From Flavobacterium sp. SLB02 (GTDB lineage Bacteria; Bacteroidota; Bacteroidia; Flavobacteriales; Flavobacteriaceae): DNA of 64,000 bases. Position 1 is the first letter of the stretch. Each line of letters starts with the position of its first letter. The DNA is taken from the NCBI RefSeq assembly GCF_009664855.1, contig NZ_CP045928.1, positions 310,001 to 374,000 of the forward strand, in the 5' to 3' direction. The translations under genes were made by a program, and so were the position numbers. Shown here in pieces: positions 1 to 9,790 of the stretch. The notes below the pieces were generated by a model. It had not been told where the DNA came from and did not search any database. It saw only the letters and a program-made list of their open reading frames with translations.

Positions 1-1086
1 AGAGGTTGTTAAGGCTGTTAATGCCGAATCTGTTGTGGCAAATGTGGCTGCAATGATTCCTAATAAAAATACGATTGCCGGAATTGTAGCCAAATGGTTC
101 AGTGCGATTTCCGGAAAAAGTAAATCGGTTCTTGGTTTGCCGGTAACTAGATCCGTTGGGATCGCGATGCCGTTTTTGTTGGCATAGATATAAAGTAAAG
201 CTCCAACACTTAGAAAGAAAATGTTGATCACAACAAAGATTCCCGTAAAGGTGAACATGTTTTTTTGTGCTTCGCCAATGTTTTTACAGCTCAGGTTTTT
301 TTGCATTAAATCCTGATCCAATCCTGTCATGGCAATGGTTACAAACATTCCTCCTAAAATTTGTTTTACAAAATGAAACTTACTTCCCAGAAAATCATCA
401 AAGAAAAATATTTTAGAATAATTGCTGTTTTTTACTTCTTCGAAAGCGCCAATAGCACTTAAATCCATACGGTCGCAAATGAAATAAATGGTAAGAAAAA
501 CAGATGTTACCAGGAAAAATGTTTGTAAAGTATCGGTTATGATAATCGTTTTTAGTCCGCCTCTGTAGGTATACGAAAAAATAAGTACCAAAGAAATCAG
601 GACTGTAAAGGCAAACGGAATATGATAAAAATCAAATACAAAACGCTGCAATACAATAACCACTAAATAAAGCCTGAATGCAGAGCTAACGGTTCTGCTG
701 ATCAGGAAAATAGAAGCAGCAGTTTTATAGCTGTAAAAGCCCATTCTTTGTTCGATATAACCATAAATCGAGGTTAAATTCATTCGGTAATACAACGGCA
801 GTAATAATTTGGTAATTACTATAAATCCCATTGCATTACCCAAAACGAATTGAAAATATTTGAATTGTTCACCACTTGGCGCACCCACTTCTCCGGGAAC
901 AGAGATAAAAGTTACTCCGGAAAGGGCAGTTCCTATCATTCCAAAAGCAACCAGATACCATTTTGAGTTTTTATTGGCGGTAAAAAAAGCGTCATTTCCG
1001 CCATCTTTTCTGCTCACTCTGTGCGAGATGTAGAATAATGTTCCGAAATAAATGATGATAAGGAGGAGTATGGTACTTGGTGTCAT
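1..1086 (-). CDS. Sodium/solute symporter (SSS family), 3' part outside window
   Basis: The reverse strand is open for 362 codons from an ATG at 1086 to the window edge, so the C-terminal part is missing. The translation begins MTPSTILLLIII and is a chain of hydrophobic segments with SSS-family features: an early GMIGTALSGVTFISVPGE stretch (about residues 48-65) and ATTDSALTALTTS near the edge, the small-residue segment that helps form the sodium site. Members are inner-membrane cotransporters for sugars, sialic acid or other small solutes. The gene follows murQ, namZ and susCD on the same strand, so import of N-acetylmuramic acid, its anhydro form or a related amino sugar is the natural inference. 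The substrate cannot be read from the sequence. No gene symbol is given because several SSS subfamilies look alike at this level. Confidence 0.85.
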   Translation of the reverse strand, partial: MTPSTILLLIIIYFGTLFYISHRVSRKDGGNDAFFTANKNSKWYLVAFGMIGTALSGVTFISVPGEVGAPSGEQFKYFQFVLGNAMGFIVITKLLLPLYYRMNLTSIYGYIEQRMGFYSYKTAASIFLISRTVSSAFRLYLVVIVLQRFVFDFYHIPFAFTVLISLVLIFSYTYRGGLKTIIITDTLQTFFLVTSVFLTIYFICDRMDLSAIGAFEEVKNSNYSKIFFFDDFLGSKFHFVKQILGGMFVTIAMTGLDQDLMQKNLSCKNIGEAQKNMFTFTGIFVVINIFFLSVGALLYIYANKNGIAIPTDLVTGKPRTDLLFPEIALNHLATIPAIVFLLGIIAATFATTDSALTALTTS

Positions 1087-1163
1087 GGTATAGTTTTGGT
1101 GGTTGGTTCTTAATGAATTTTGGTGAATCAAAAGTGAATCAAAGATGAATAAAACGGTTGATT

Positions 1164-1196
1164 AAACCTAACAGGTTTTTAAAACCTGTTAGGTTT
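1164..1196. repeat. Intergenic palindrome, AACAGGTTTT family, copy 1
   Basis: Near-perfect inverted repeat with arms AAACCTAACAGGTTTT and AAAACCTGTTAGGTTT between the symporter and murQ. Related palindromes occur at 11863-11895, 15888-15914 and 17972-17998, always between genes. The hairpin could act as a terminator or RNA stabiliser, and the dispersed copies suggest a REP-like family. Confidence 0.75.
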
Positions 1197-1253
1197 CTTT
1201 GATAAAAATCAAGCCTATAAATCTATTAAATATTTTTGATTCGTTGGCGGTTT

Positions 1254-2081
1254 TTAGTTTTCCTGATTTTTGCTTTGAGACAGTAAAACAGCTCTTACGC
1301 TTTTGTGTTTTTGCAGTAATTCTTCGGCTACGTCATATTCAATTCCAAGTTCTTCCATAATCATTTTGATGCCGCGTTTTACCAGTTTTTCGTTAGAAAG
1401 CTGCATATCGACCATTTTGTTGCCTTTTACTTTCCCTAGTTTAATCATTACTGATGTAGAGATCATGTTTAATGTTAGTTTTTGGGCTGTTCCGGCTTTC
1501 ATTCTGGTGCTTCCGGTAAGGAATTCAGGCCCTACGATTAATTCGATAGGATAATCTGCTTCCTGAGCAATAAGTCCGTTACTAATGCAGGAAATACTTC
1601 CTGTTTTGATATTGTGTTCTTTTGCTTTTTGCAAAGCGCCTAAAACATAAGGTGTATTTCCCGAAGCAGCAATTCCTATGATAAAATCTAAACTTGAAAT
1701 TTCAAATTTAGCCAGATCTTTCCATGCTTGCTCGGTGTTGTCTTCGGCATTTTCTACGGCTTTTCTAATGGCAGTATCTCCACCGGCAATAATTCCGATA
1801 ATCATATCATGCGGCACACCAAAAGTTGGCGGACATTCTGATGCATCCAGGATTCCAATTCGTCCGGAAGTTCCGGCTCCAATATAAAATAATCGACCGC
1901 CCAGCTGCATTTTTTTTACAATGGCCTTAACCAGTTTTTCGATTTTAGGAATCTGCTCGTCGATAATATGCGGTACTTTTTTGTCCTCTGTATTGATATT
2001 GGTAAGAAGTTCTTTAACGCTCATTTGATCCAAGTCTTTGTACAAAGATTCTTGTTCAGTTTCAGGATTTTTATTTTTCAT
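1254..2081 (-). CDS. murQ: N-acetylmuramic acid 6-phosphate etherase
   Basis: MurQ cleaves the ether bond of MurNAc-6-phosphate in the cytoplasm, giving GlcNAc-6-phosphate and D-lactate. It is the entry step for catabolism of cell-wall sugar. The protein is a SIS-domain enzyme: GAGTSGRIGILDASECPPTF (from about residue 67) is the family signature, followed by IGIAASGNTPYV and GSTRMKAGTAQK, which form the phosphosugar pocket. The open frame extends to a TTG at 2108, but the ATG at 2081 gives a 275-residue protein that fits the usual family length and removes a lysine-rich tail, so I prefer it. The gene lies downstream of namZ and upstream of the symporter, all leftward. The D-lactate it releases could feed the oxidase at 11956. 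Confidence 0.95.
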   Translation of the reverse strand: MKNKNPETEQESLYKDLDQMSVKELLTNINTEDKKVPHIIDEQIPKIEKLVKAIVKKMQLGGRLFYIGAGTSGRIGILDASECPPTFGVPHDMIIGIIAGGDTAIRKAVENAEDNTEQAWKDLAKFEISSLDFIIGIAASGNTPYVLGALQKAKEHNIKTGSISCISNGLIAQEADYPIELIVGPEFLTGSTRMKAGTAQKLTLNMISTSVMIKLGKVKGNKMVDMQLSNEKLVKRGIKMIMEELGIEYDVAEELLQKHKSVRAVLLSQSKNQEN

Positions 2082-2271
2082 TTTTCTTTTTTTGATTTTT
2101 GAAACCAAAGTTGTTCGAATAACCGGTTTCGATATTTTGCAATTTAGTTGGTTGTATTTTTACTCGTTGGGCTTATTTTTTTAACACATAGAAACATAGT
2201 TTATTATTTAAAAAAAAGACGTTTCACTTATTTTAAAATACACATAAGAACTATGTGGGAAAAACAGTTTT

Positions 2272-3471
2272 TTAATAGAGCAGGTAAGCCTTTCTCATTT
2301 TTTTGAAAGCTTCTAAATCCTTCTGCCAGCTCCTTCTTATTTCATTTTCTGAAACTCCGCTTTCTATTTGTTGCTGTAATTTTTTTGTTCCGGCAAGTTT
2401 GGTGAAAAACGGATTGAAGAATTTCGTTTTATCGCTGGTATTTTGATAGGCTTTTATGAGCCATTTAAGTTCTAATTGCGTGAGTTTTGGGTAAGAAGTT
2501 AAATCTTCTCCAAAACATTCTTTTCCGTTATAAAGCGGATCTTTGGCTCCAAAATTTGGTTTTGGCGTAAAGCTGAAATTCGTTTTCTTTAAAAAAGGAG
2601 AACCATAAATCTGAAATTGTTTTTCGGTTCCGCGTCCCATACTTACGTTGGTTCCTTCAAAAAGGCATAAACTTGCGTATAAGTTAATCGATTGGTCATT
2701 AGGTAAATTTGGTGAGGGTTTTGCCAGTAAACTGTATGGCATCTCTCTTTTGTAATCTACACAAGGAATAACAGTTAGTTTGCATTGAACGGCATTTTTT
2801 AACCATTTCTCGCCATTGATCATTTTCGAATATTCTCCAATTGTCATCCCGTGAAGTAACGGAATAGGGTGCATGCCTACAAAACTGGTGAATTCTTTTT
2901 CTAAAAGTGGTCCGTCTACAATACCGCCATTTGGGTTAGGTCTGTCCAGAACAATAAGCGGAATTCCGTTTTCTGCACAAGCTTCCATTACATAATGCAA
3001 CGAAGAAATATAAGTATAAAAACGTGCACCAACATCCTGCAAATCGAATATCATAACATCGATTCCGGCCAATTGTGCCGCTTTTGGTTTTTTATTGTCT
3101 CCGTAAAGAGAGATGATAGGTAACCCTGTTTTAGGATCTTTTCCGTCTACTACATGTTCTCCTGCATCGGCAGTTCCTCTAAATCCGTGTTCAGGTGCAA
3201 AGATGGTCTGTAGAGCCACTTTTTTTTCTAATAAAAAATCTACTACATGTTTTTTATCCGATAAAATTCCGGTTTGATTCGTAACGATTCCTACTTTTTT
3301 ATCTTTTAATAAAGGCAAATATTTTTCAAAATTATCAGCTCCGGTTTTAATGGAAGGGGCTGTAATTTGGTGAGGATTATTTTTTGCAGCTTTTTGAAAT
3401 GAATTGGAATAAGACGGTGTGTAAATTATAGAAGTTACTACAAAGATACTTTTTGCTATGAATTTTATCAT
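2272..3471 (-). CDS. namZ: Exo-beta-N-acetylmuramidase NamZ-like (DUF1343, GH171), copy 1
   Basis: DUF1343 proteins were shown in Bacillus subtilis to be exo-muramidases that release terminal MurNAc from peptide-free peptidoglycan ends. This 399-residue copy starts with a hydrophobic leader (IAKSIFVVTSIIYTPSYS), so it is probably exported to the periplasm. Family landmarks are GIVTNQTGI, the APEHGFRGTADAGE stretch, FDLQDVGARFYTYI, LDRPNPNGG and GTNVSMGRGTEKQFQIYG. It shares most of these blocks with the second copy at 23868-25013. It lies between susD and murQ, about 190 bp before the murQ start, and probably belongs to the same leftward unit, although a hairpin after susD may separate them. 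Supplying MurNAc for uptake is the likely role. Confidence 0.9.
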   Translation of the reverse strand: MIKFIAKSIFVVTSIIYTPSYSNSFQKAAKNNPHQITAPSIKTGADNFEKYLPLLKDKKVGIVTNQTGILSDKKHVVDFLLEKKVALQTIFAPEHGFRGTADAGEHVVDGKDPKTGLPIISLYGDNKKPKAAQLAGIDVMIFDLQDVGARFYTYISSLHYVMEACAENGIPLIVLDRPNPNGGIVDGPLLEKEFTSFVGMHPIPLLHGMTIGEYSKMINGEKWLKNAVQCKLTVIPCVDYKREMPYSLLAKPSPNLPNDQSINLYASLCLFEGTNVSMGRGTEKQFQIYGSPFLKKTNFSFTPKPNFGAKDPLYNGKECFGEDLTSYPKLTQLELKWLIKAYQNTSDKTKFFNPFFTKLAGTKKLQQQIESGVSENEIRRSWQKDLEAFKKMRKAYLLY

Positions 3472-3667
3472 TTTAAATTACAGTTTAGTAGTGAGAAGAC
3501 AAAAATTGACTCAATAAAATTATATTATTATTTGATTGGTATTGTATGTTTTTTTGATTTGATGATCTAGTGTGGTATTCTGGAGAGGATGTCTATGATT
3601 TTTAGACCTGTGTTTTATTTTCGTCAGTTTCTTTTATGTCTTTTTTACAAAGAAATAATTTTAAAAT

Positions 3668-3698
3668 ACTACCTCTGGTTTTAGTGCCCAGAGGTAGT
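3668..3698 (-). terminator. Hairpin after susD
   Basis: Perfect 11-bp stem (ACTACCTCTGG / CCAGAGGTAGT) with a 9-nt loop, about 30 bp past the susD stop. On the reverse strand it is followed by ATTTTAAAATTATTT, a weak U tract. It is probably an intrinsic or attenuating terminator separating susCD from namZ-murQ. Confidence 0.65.
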
Positions 3699-3727
3699 GT
3701 ATTATTTATGGGTTTAGTAATAGAGAA

Positions 3728-5461
3728 TTACCAGCCCGGGTTTTGTTTTAATGTAACACCTTGAGCTTTATATAAATCAATATCATTGGTTGGGATATTC
3801 ATTAAATAATGTTTTGGTTCAAAGGTTCTTGTACTTGCAGGGTAGATTTTTACATATCCGTTACCATCTACTACGGTTTGTGATCCTACAGGAGTACCAA
3901 TTCTGGCTCCAAGATTTACGTCAGGATTTTTTGATGTATCAAGATAATCTCCTTTTTTCCAACGGTAAATATCAGCTTGTCTTAAAGTAGTCCAGCTCAT
4001 AAATTCTATTTGACGCTCACGACGTACTTCCCAGATTAGCGGACTAACAACACCAGAGATTTGCTCTAAAGCTGAGGTTCTTCTTGGGTCATTGATCACT
4101 ACATTTCCTGCAGAAGCATTGTTTCCGTCAGTAGTCAAAGCGGCAATTCCTGCACGTGCACGTACTTTATTGATCGAAATATCAAGATCATTGTTGGTTG
4201 CTGTACCCAATTCAGCACAAGCTTCGGCGTAGTTTAAATATACTTCGCTTAGTGTAAATATTGGCGCATCAGTATAATTACGTCCTCCTGTAGTAACATC
4301 AGGGCCTGTTGTAGCAGGATTGTTGTACAATTCGAATACATAACCTGACATCGAAACTAAAGCGGTTGTACCAAAAGGTTTTCCTTTGTAACCGTAGTTG
4401 GCAGGGTTTACAGTTTTACCAAAACGCGGATCTCTGTTAGCAAAAGTTTTAGTTACGTTATCATCACCGGTATACTGAGCGTTTCCGGCTTGTTGAATTG
4501 GTAATCCGTTTGTCGTTACATAACTGTCAGCAGCCCATTTTGTTAAACCGTATTGAATAGTCGATGTATTGGTGTAGTTTTGAAGAGAGTGCATCAATAC
4601 GTTTGTTAAATAACGTTTTGTAAGTATCACTTCTGTATTTCCAAGTAATTCAACTGAATTGTAAAGCGATTTCCAGTCGGCGTTTAATTTATAAGCCGGA
4701 TTGTTCATTACGGCTAGTGAAGCTACTTTTGCTTTGTTAAGATAAGCACTTCCGTCCTGACCTAAATGGTATTTTCTATACGTTCCTTCATATAAACATG
4801 CATTACTTAAAGCAGCATAAGCCGTGTATTTATTTACAGTAGCATTTTTATCGTCTGAAACAAGCATGAGGTTTGCAGCCTCTTCTAAGTCTGCAATTAC
4901 TTTGTCCATAATTTCTGCTCTTGGCATTGCCGGAGCATAAACTGCAGGATCTGCCTGAACTAAGTATTTATCAGTATACGGAACATCTCCCATTTTTTGC
5001 ACTAAACGAAAGTAAGTATACGCTCTAAAGAATTTAGCTACTCCAATATAATGGTTCTTTTTCTCTGCAGACATGCTCACCGTTGGTACTTTCTCCAGCA
5101 TCAAATTACAACGACGAATAAGTGTATAATATTCATTCCATGAATAAATATTTGTAGTGGCTGCAGTAACCGGCATTTGATAAAAAGTAAATGCTGATAA
5201 ATTATCATCTACTTTGTAATCACTTCCGTGATAATAGAAAAAAGAAAGTCCGATTGTTGTACCATTTCCGTAGCCATAAAAAGTATCATAATTAAGCCAT
5301 GAAAATGTTTTTACATTATCTTCCGATTGCCAAAAGTTTTCATTTGTAAATTTATCTGCAGGATCATCTGTTAAATAATCTGAACAACTAACCGCCGTTG
5401 TTGCTACTAAAGCTGTAGCAAACATCAGCAGAAATTTTGATTTTATATTTGAATTTTTCAT
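3728..5461 (-). CDS. SusD/RagB-family outer-membrane lipoprotein
   Basis: This 577-residue protein is the surface-exposed, substrate-binding lid of a SusCD importer. The N-terminus is a lipoprotein signal, with the acylated cysteine in VSCSDYL at about residue 26. The body has the SusD pattern: an N-terminal helical half with TPR-like segments (FFRAYTYFRLVQKMGDVPYTD, about residues 144-164) and a C-terminal block with SEVYLNYAEACAELG and LIWEVRRERQIEFM. The gene starts 25 bp after susC, which it must pair with. The ligand cannot be read directly. The neighbourhood (NamZ, MurQ, GH20, NagB) points to muropeptides or N-acetylglucosamine-containing glycans rather than plant polysaccharide. Confidence 0.95.
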   Translation of the reverse strand: MKNSNIKSKFLLMFATALVATTAVSCSDYLTDDPADKFTNENFWQSEDNVKTFSWLNYDTFYGYGNGTTIGLSFFYYHGSDYKVDDNLSAFTFYQMPVTAATTNIYSWNEYYTLIRRCNLMLEKVPTVSMSAEKKNHYIGVAKFFRAYTYFRLVQKMGDVPYTDKYLVQADPAVYAPAMPRAEIMDKVIADLEEAANLMLVSDDKNATVNKYTAYAALSNACLYEGTYRKYHLGQDGSAYLNKAKVASLAVMNNPAYKLNADWKSLYNSVELLGNTEVILTKRYLTNVLMHSLQNYTNTSTIQYGLTKWAADSYVTTNGLPIQQAGNAQYTGDDNVTKTFANRDPRFGKTVNPANYGYKGKPFGTTALVSMSGYVFELYNNPATTGPDVTTGGRNYTDAPIFTLSEVYLNYAEACAELGTATNNDLDISINKVRARAGIAALTTDGNNASAGNVVINDPRRTSALEQISGVVSPLIWEVRRERQIEFMSWTTLRQADIYRWKKGDYLDTSKNPDVNLGARIGTPVGSQTVVDGNGYVKIYPASTRTFEPKHYLMNIPTNDIDLYKAQGVTLKQNPGW

Positions 5462-5485
5462 TTTAAAAGTTTTGAATGGTTAGTA

Positions 5486-8400
5486 TTAAAAAGCAAGCTC
5501 AACACCAAAAGAGATTGTTTTGGTATAAGGATAAGCTCTTCCCCAGAACACCTCTGCTTCATCGATTTCAGGGTCAACAGGAAGACGTTTGTCTGCCCAG
5601 GTAACTAAGTTTTCGCCTGATGCATAAATTCTTACTTTCTCTAAGCGCGCTCTTTTTACTAAATCTTTTGAGAGTGAATATCCAAGAGTAACATTTTTTA
5701 GACGGAAATAAGACATGTCTAATAAATATCTTGTAGAGGTAACAAAGTTGTTTGAACCTGAAGTACCTGAACCAAGAGTATTCGCCTCATTTCCATAATA
5801 TGGGTTTGGCCAGTAAGCCTGAGTGTTTTCTGGTGTCCAGTAATCAGCCTGGTTAGCATACATTTGCTGAGGCGCGCGATAGAAAGGCAAAACAACATCT
5901 GAAGCAGCCCAGTAATCACGTTTTCCAACTCCCTGGAAGAAACCAGAAACATCAAATCCGCGGTATTTTCCACCTAATGTAATACCGTATTTATAACGTG
6001 GCGTTGTATTACCAATTTTTTTCAAATCTCCGTGATCGTCTGCAGTTCCGGCACCACGACTGATAACTCCGTCACCGTCAAGATCTACATAATGAACATC
6101 TCCTGCTCCATATTTAAAGTTACCCACCATTGTTTTAGAGTAATCAACACCATTTACTGTTTTACCATTATTGGTAATTACGTCATCAGCCTGAAGAAGT
6201 CTGTCGCTGGTTAAACCCCAGATTTGTCCAATTTCGAATCCGTCATAATAAGGATATGTAGTAGGAGTAACTAAACCTAATAATTTAGAAGTGTTGTTCC
6301 ATTTTGTAATTACAGATTTATAATCAGATAAAGCTACATCAACAAATACAGAAGCATTTTCGCTTAAGTTTTTATTAAAGTTCAAAGACAATTCCCATCC
6401 TCTTGTTCTCATGTTTCCTGAGTTGGTTTGAGCTGCATTTTGACCAAATGAACCAGGAAGTGTTATACCAGGAGCCAACATCCCTTTTGTATCACGTTGG
6501 TACCAGTCAAACGAAGCACCAAGCATATCTAATATTTTAATATCGATACCTACATCTTTTGTGTATACTTTTTCCCAAGTTAATGCAGGATCAACGTTAG
6601 TTGGTAAACCTGTAGACGGAGGCAATGTAGAACCGCTATTTACCCATGAAGGGTTAGTAGAGTTCATGATCGATAAGAAAGCATTGTTTCCTACGTTTTG
6701 ATTTCCGATTGCACCAATAGAACCACGAATTTTAAGGTCGTTTAACCAACCACGTGTGCTTTCCATGAATTTTTCATTCACAATTTTATATCCTACAGAA
6801 GCAGAAGGGAAGAATCCCCATTGTTCGTTTGTAGGGAATTTTGAAGAACCATCGTAACGTGCATTCAATTCTAATAAATAAATTCCGTTGTAATCATAGT
6901 TAATACGAGCAAAGAAACCTGCGATAGAATAGGTTGTTTCTGCCGGATTAAGTGATGTATTTGCAGATCCTGAAACAAATTGTTCTCCAACTGCAAGATT
7001 AAATTCTGGTTTTGATTTGTCTAAAAGTGTATTTCTTCGGGCATAATTACGAGAGAAATCCTGCCACTCAGAGTTAAAACCTCCTAAAACTTTAAAACTA
7101 TGTTTGTCTATTTGTTTTTTGTAGTTAGCATAAATATTAACAACATTGGTAATAGATTCTGATTTAGATTGCGCTACATAATCATTTCCGGCTTCAAGAG
7201 TTGCAGGAATTGCAGTTTGAATTGTTGTAGCATCGTATGGCATAGCAGACCAGCTGTCCCATGCTAAGAATTTACCACCATTTTGTTTTCTGTTGTACGT
7301 TTCAGTTACACTGCTAACCTCAGCAATTACATTAAAATCTTTTGTAATATCTGCAGTAAATTTACCACTTAACCTGTTATTGCGCTTAACGTTTTCATTT
7401 CTTGATGCATTAGCTAAATATCCTCCTGCAGTACGGAAATTATACCCTCTGTATGTTCCAAAGTTCGGGAAATACTGTCCCCAACGAAGTGCATATCCAA
7501 AATAACCTGTATAAAGTGGATCATCAGTACCAGCACCACCATAGTAGTTAAATGGCTGGTCGTATGTACTGTTAATAGTCATTACTTTGAAATCACCCGT
7601 AAGCCAGTCAGCCAATTTTGTAGTAAATCCTAAGTTGATGTTTGTTCTTTGTCTTTGTTCCTGATTTACTCTTAACATACCTTCCTGATTAGTAAAAGCA
7701 AATGAAGCAAAGAACGAACTTTTATCTCCTAAGTTACCTTGCGCAGAAAGATTGTGAGTAGTCTGGAGCGCATTTTTTGCATACAATTCTTTGTTATTAT
7801 CCCAAACTCTGTAGAAATACGGTGTACCATTTTTAATCTCCCAGTCTTCACCATAAACCATTTCATTACTGGTACGATTGTGTGCATATTTTTCTTTCCA
7901 GGTTTTAATTCCCTCTAATAAAGTATTGTAGTTTGCACCAAAAATTTCCGGTACAGCACCATCAGTACGTCTTCCTGCAGCAATTAGTCCTGGAATTTCT
8001 TCAGTTGGATCTAAGAATTGTAAAGTAGAAATTGGGTTCGTAAACGCCGTATTGGCAGAATAAGAAAATCTTACTTTTCCTTCTCCCGTTTTTCCTCCTT
8101 TAGTTGTAATCAATACCACCCCAAAAGCAGCACGCGCACCATAGATAGAAGCCGAAGCAGCATCTTTAAGTACCGTCATGGTGGCAATATCATTTGGGTT
8201 AATAAGTGATAAGTCTGTAGGAACTCCATCAACTAATATTAAAGGAGCATCTGAACCATTAATAGTTCCGGCTCCACGTATGTTAATAGTAGCCGCACGA
8301 TTCATATTTCCCGAGTTAAAACTAACATTTACCCCCGGCGTAGTACCTTGTAAAGCTTTGCTTACATCAGTAAGAGGTCTGCTTCCAATTGTTTTAGCTA

Positions 8401-8773
8401 CATCGATTGAGGCAACAGCTCCGGTTAAGTTTGTTTTTTTCTGAGAAGAGAATCCCACGACAACAACTTCGTCTAGTTTTGAAGTACTCTCAGCAAGAGA
8501 AACGTTGATTTTTTGTTGCCCGTCAATTTTTACCACTTGCGTCTCAGATCCCATGTAGCTGAAAACTAAGCTTTGCCCTGGTGAGGCTGGGATACTGTAG
8601 TTTCCGTCAAAGTCGGTAGTAGTACCTGTTTTAGTTCCCTGAATAAGGATACTAACCCCTGGTATAGGAAACCCATCCGCTTTGCTTTTTACAGTTCCGG
8701 TAATTGTTTTTGTTTGCCCAAATGTTACTTGAATGAACAAAACCAACAATGAAATAAGGAATAATTTTTTCAT
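5486..8773 (-). CDS. SusC/RagA-family TonB-dependent outer-membrane transporter
   Basis: This 1095-residue TonB-dependent receptor has, in order, a signal peptide (LFLISLLVLFIQVTFGQ), a carboxypeptidase-regulatory-like domain (about 23-105, GTVKSKADGFPIPGVSI and FDGNYSIPA), and a plug domain with the SusC hallmark LILVDGVPTDLSLINPNDI followed by VLKDAASASIYGARAAFGV. A large beta-barrel follows, ending FGVELAF with the terminal phenylalanine expected for outer-membrane insertion. It energises uptake of the ligand bound by its SusD partner. It is the first gene of the leftward unit. A -7 element lies at 8805-8812 and a putative DeoR operator at 8866-8890, so its transcription is probably linked to amino-sugar availability. 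Confidence 0.95.
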   Translation of the reverse strand: MKKLFLISLLVLFIQVTFGQTKTITGTVKSKADGFPIPGVSILIQGTKTGTTTDFDGNYSIPASPGQSLVFSYMGSETQVVKIDGQQKINVSLAESTSKLDEVVVVGFSSQKKTNLTGAVASIDVAKTIGSRPLTDVSKALQGTTPGVNVSFNSGNMNRAATINIRGAGTINGSDAPLILVDGVPTDLSLINPNDIATMTVLKDAASASIYGARAAFGVVLITTKGGKTGEGKVRFSYSANTAFTNPISTLQFLDPTEEIPGLIAAGRRTDGAVPEIFGANYNTLLEGIKTWKEKYAHNRTSNEMVYGEDWEIKNGTPYFYRVWDNNKELYAKNALQTTHNLSAQGNLGDKSSFFASFAFTNQEGMLRVNQEQRQRTNINLGFTTKLADWLTGDFKVMTINSTYDQPFNYYGGAGTDDPLYTGYFGYALRWGQYFPNFGTYRGYNFRTAGGYLANASRNENVKRNNRLSGKFTADITKDFNVIAEVSSVTETYNRKQNGGKFLAWDSWSAMPYDATTIQTAIPATLEAGNDYVAQSKSESITNVVNIYANYKKQIDKHSFKVLGGFNSEWQDFSRNYARRNTLLDKSKPEFNLAVGEQFVSGSANTSLNPAETTYSIAGFFARINYDYNGIYLLELNARYDGSSKFPTNEQWGFFPSASVGYKIVNEKFMESTRGWLNDLKIRGSIGAIGNQNVGNNAFLSIMNSTNPSWVNSGSTLPPSTGLPTNVDPALTWEKVYTKDVGIDIKILDMLGASFDWYQRDTKGMLAPGITLPGSFGQNAAQTNSGNMRTRGWELSLNFNKNLSENASVFVDVALSDYKSVITKWNNTSKLLGLVTPTTYPYYDGFEIGQIWGLTSDRLLQADDVITNNGKTVNGVDYSKTMVGNFKYGAGDVHYVDLDGDGVISRGAGTADDHGDLKKIGNTTPRYKYGITLGGKYRGFDVSGFFQGVGKRDYWAASDVVLPFYRAPQQMYANQADYWTPENTQAYWPNPYYGNEANTLGSGTSGSNNFVTSTRYLLDMSYFRLKNVTLGYSLSKDLVKRARLEKVRIYASGENLVTWADKRLPVDPEIDEAEVFWGRAYPYTKTISFGVELAF

Positions 8774-8804
8774 GATTATTTGGTTTTTTTAATGGTTGTT
8801 GAGC

Positions 8805-8812
8805 AAATATAT
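8805..8812 (-). promoter_or_regulatory. Bacteroidota -7 element of the susC operon
   Basis: On the reverse strand the site reads TATATTTG, a perfect TAnnTTTG, 31 bp before the susC start codon. I see no clear TTTG at the -33 position, which may mean an activator or upstream element is needed. Confidence 0.6.
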
Positions 8813-8865
8813 TTATTTATTGCATATAAATGCAGTATTTTGAATTTTTTTTCGAAAATTAATTC

Positions 8866-8890
8866 AAATAACGCAAAATAACGCATATTT
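8866..8890. promoter_or_regulatory. Putative DeoR operator upstream of susC
   Basis: Two direct copies of ATAACGCAAA/T with a 10-bp period lie about 55-80 bp upstream of the susC -7 element. The same unit recurs before nagB (9791-9845), on the other side of the deoR gene. This makes it the best candidate binding site for the DeoR-family regulator encoded at 9020-9769. Confidence 0.65.
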
Positions 8891-8986
8891 AAGATGTGAA
8901 ATCTTTCTGCTTTATAATATTGAACAGAATTATGCAAACTATTGCAGTTTCCTACAAAAGGACAGTTATTCAATTGAAATATTTGA

Positions 8987-8994
8987 TATATTTG
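8987..8994 (+). promoter_or_regulatory. Probable -7 element of the deoR-type gene
   Basis: TATATTTG, a perfect TAnnTTTG match, 25 bp before the start codon of the regulator. No convincing -33 TTTG is visible. Confidence 0.5.
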
Positions 8995-9019
8995 TCCTGA
9001 ATTTTAACTTTTTAAAAAC

Positions 9020-9769
9020 ATGCTGAAAGCCGAGAGACATAAGTATATAATGACTAAGCTTATTGAAGAACAGAAAGTTGTCACAACAGATTTGGCTTTG
9101 GCTCTGGATTTATCAGAAGATACAATTAGGCGTGATTTAAACGAACTGGACAGTAAAAAGCTACTGGAAAAGGTGTATGGCGGAGCTGTGCAGGTTTCGG
9201 AAAAATCCGTTGACGTTTTTAATATCAATATAGCTGCCGAGGAAGAAAAGAAAAAGATCGTGACAAAAGCACTGTCTTTATTACATGACGGACAGGTTAT
9301 TATAATGAGTGGCGGAAGCACTAATTTAGTTTTTGCAAAGTTGATTCCTTCGGATTTAAAGGCGACAATATATACTTATAGTTTACCAATCGCCATGCAA
9401 TTATCACAACATCCTAATATCGATTTAATATTTATTGGTGGCAAAATGCAAAAAAATGCAATGGTAACAATAGGTATGGATGTAATTCAGGTCGTATCGA
9501 AAATTAAAGCAGATATTTGCTTTATAGGCGCCAGCAGTATTAATATAAAACAAGGTTTGACTGAGATTGGATATGAGATCTCAATTGTCAAAAAAGCGAT
9601 GATAGAGGCTTCTGACAGGGTTGTGTCGATGTTTTCTTCGGATAAGCTAAATACTAAAATGCCTCATGTGGTTTGCGATTTGAATCTTTTGGATACTATC
9701 GTAACCGAATTGGATCCGGAAGATGTAAGACTCGAAGAATACAGAAAATCGGGCGTTTTCATCCTATAA
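9020..9769 (+). CDS. DeoR/GlpR-family transcriptional regulator
   Basis: This 249-residue regulator has the two-part DeoR layout. The N-terminal winged helix-turn-helix (residues 1-56) contains the family signature DLSEDTIRRDL and the wing KVYGGAV. The C-terminal DeoR sugar-phosphate sensor domain (about 72-235) has SGGSTNLVFAKLI, FIGGK and ADICFIGASSI, a fold related to phosphosugar isomerases. Such regulators usually respond to a phosphorylated sugar, and GlcNAc-6P or GlcN-6P would fit this setting. The gene sits between the leftward susCD-namZ-murQ arm and the rightward nagB arm. Repeated ATAACGCAAA sequences lie before both arms. The sites are upstream of the -7 elements rather than over them, so activation is as possible as repression. 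Confidence 0.9.
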   Translation: MLKAERHKYIMTKLIEEQKVVTTDLALALDLSEDTIRRDLNELDSKKLLEKVYGGAVQVSEKSVDVFNINIAAEEEKKKIVTKALSLLHDGQVIIMSGGSTNLVFAKLIPSDLKATIYTYSLPIAMQLSQHPNIDLIFIGGKMQKNAMVTIGMDVIQVVSKIKADICFIGASSINIKQGLTEIGYEISIVKKAMIEASDRVVSMFSSDKLNTKMPHVVCDLNLLDTIVTELDPEDVRLEEYRKSGVFIL

Positions 9770-9790
9770 TTTAAAATTCAATAATTAATT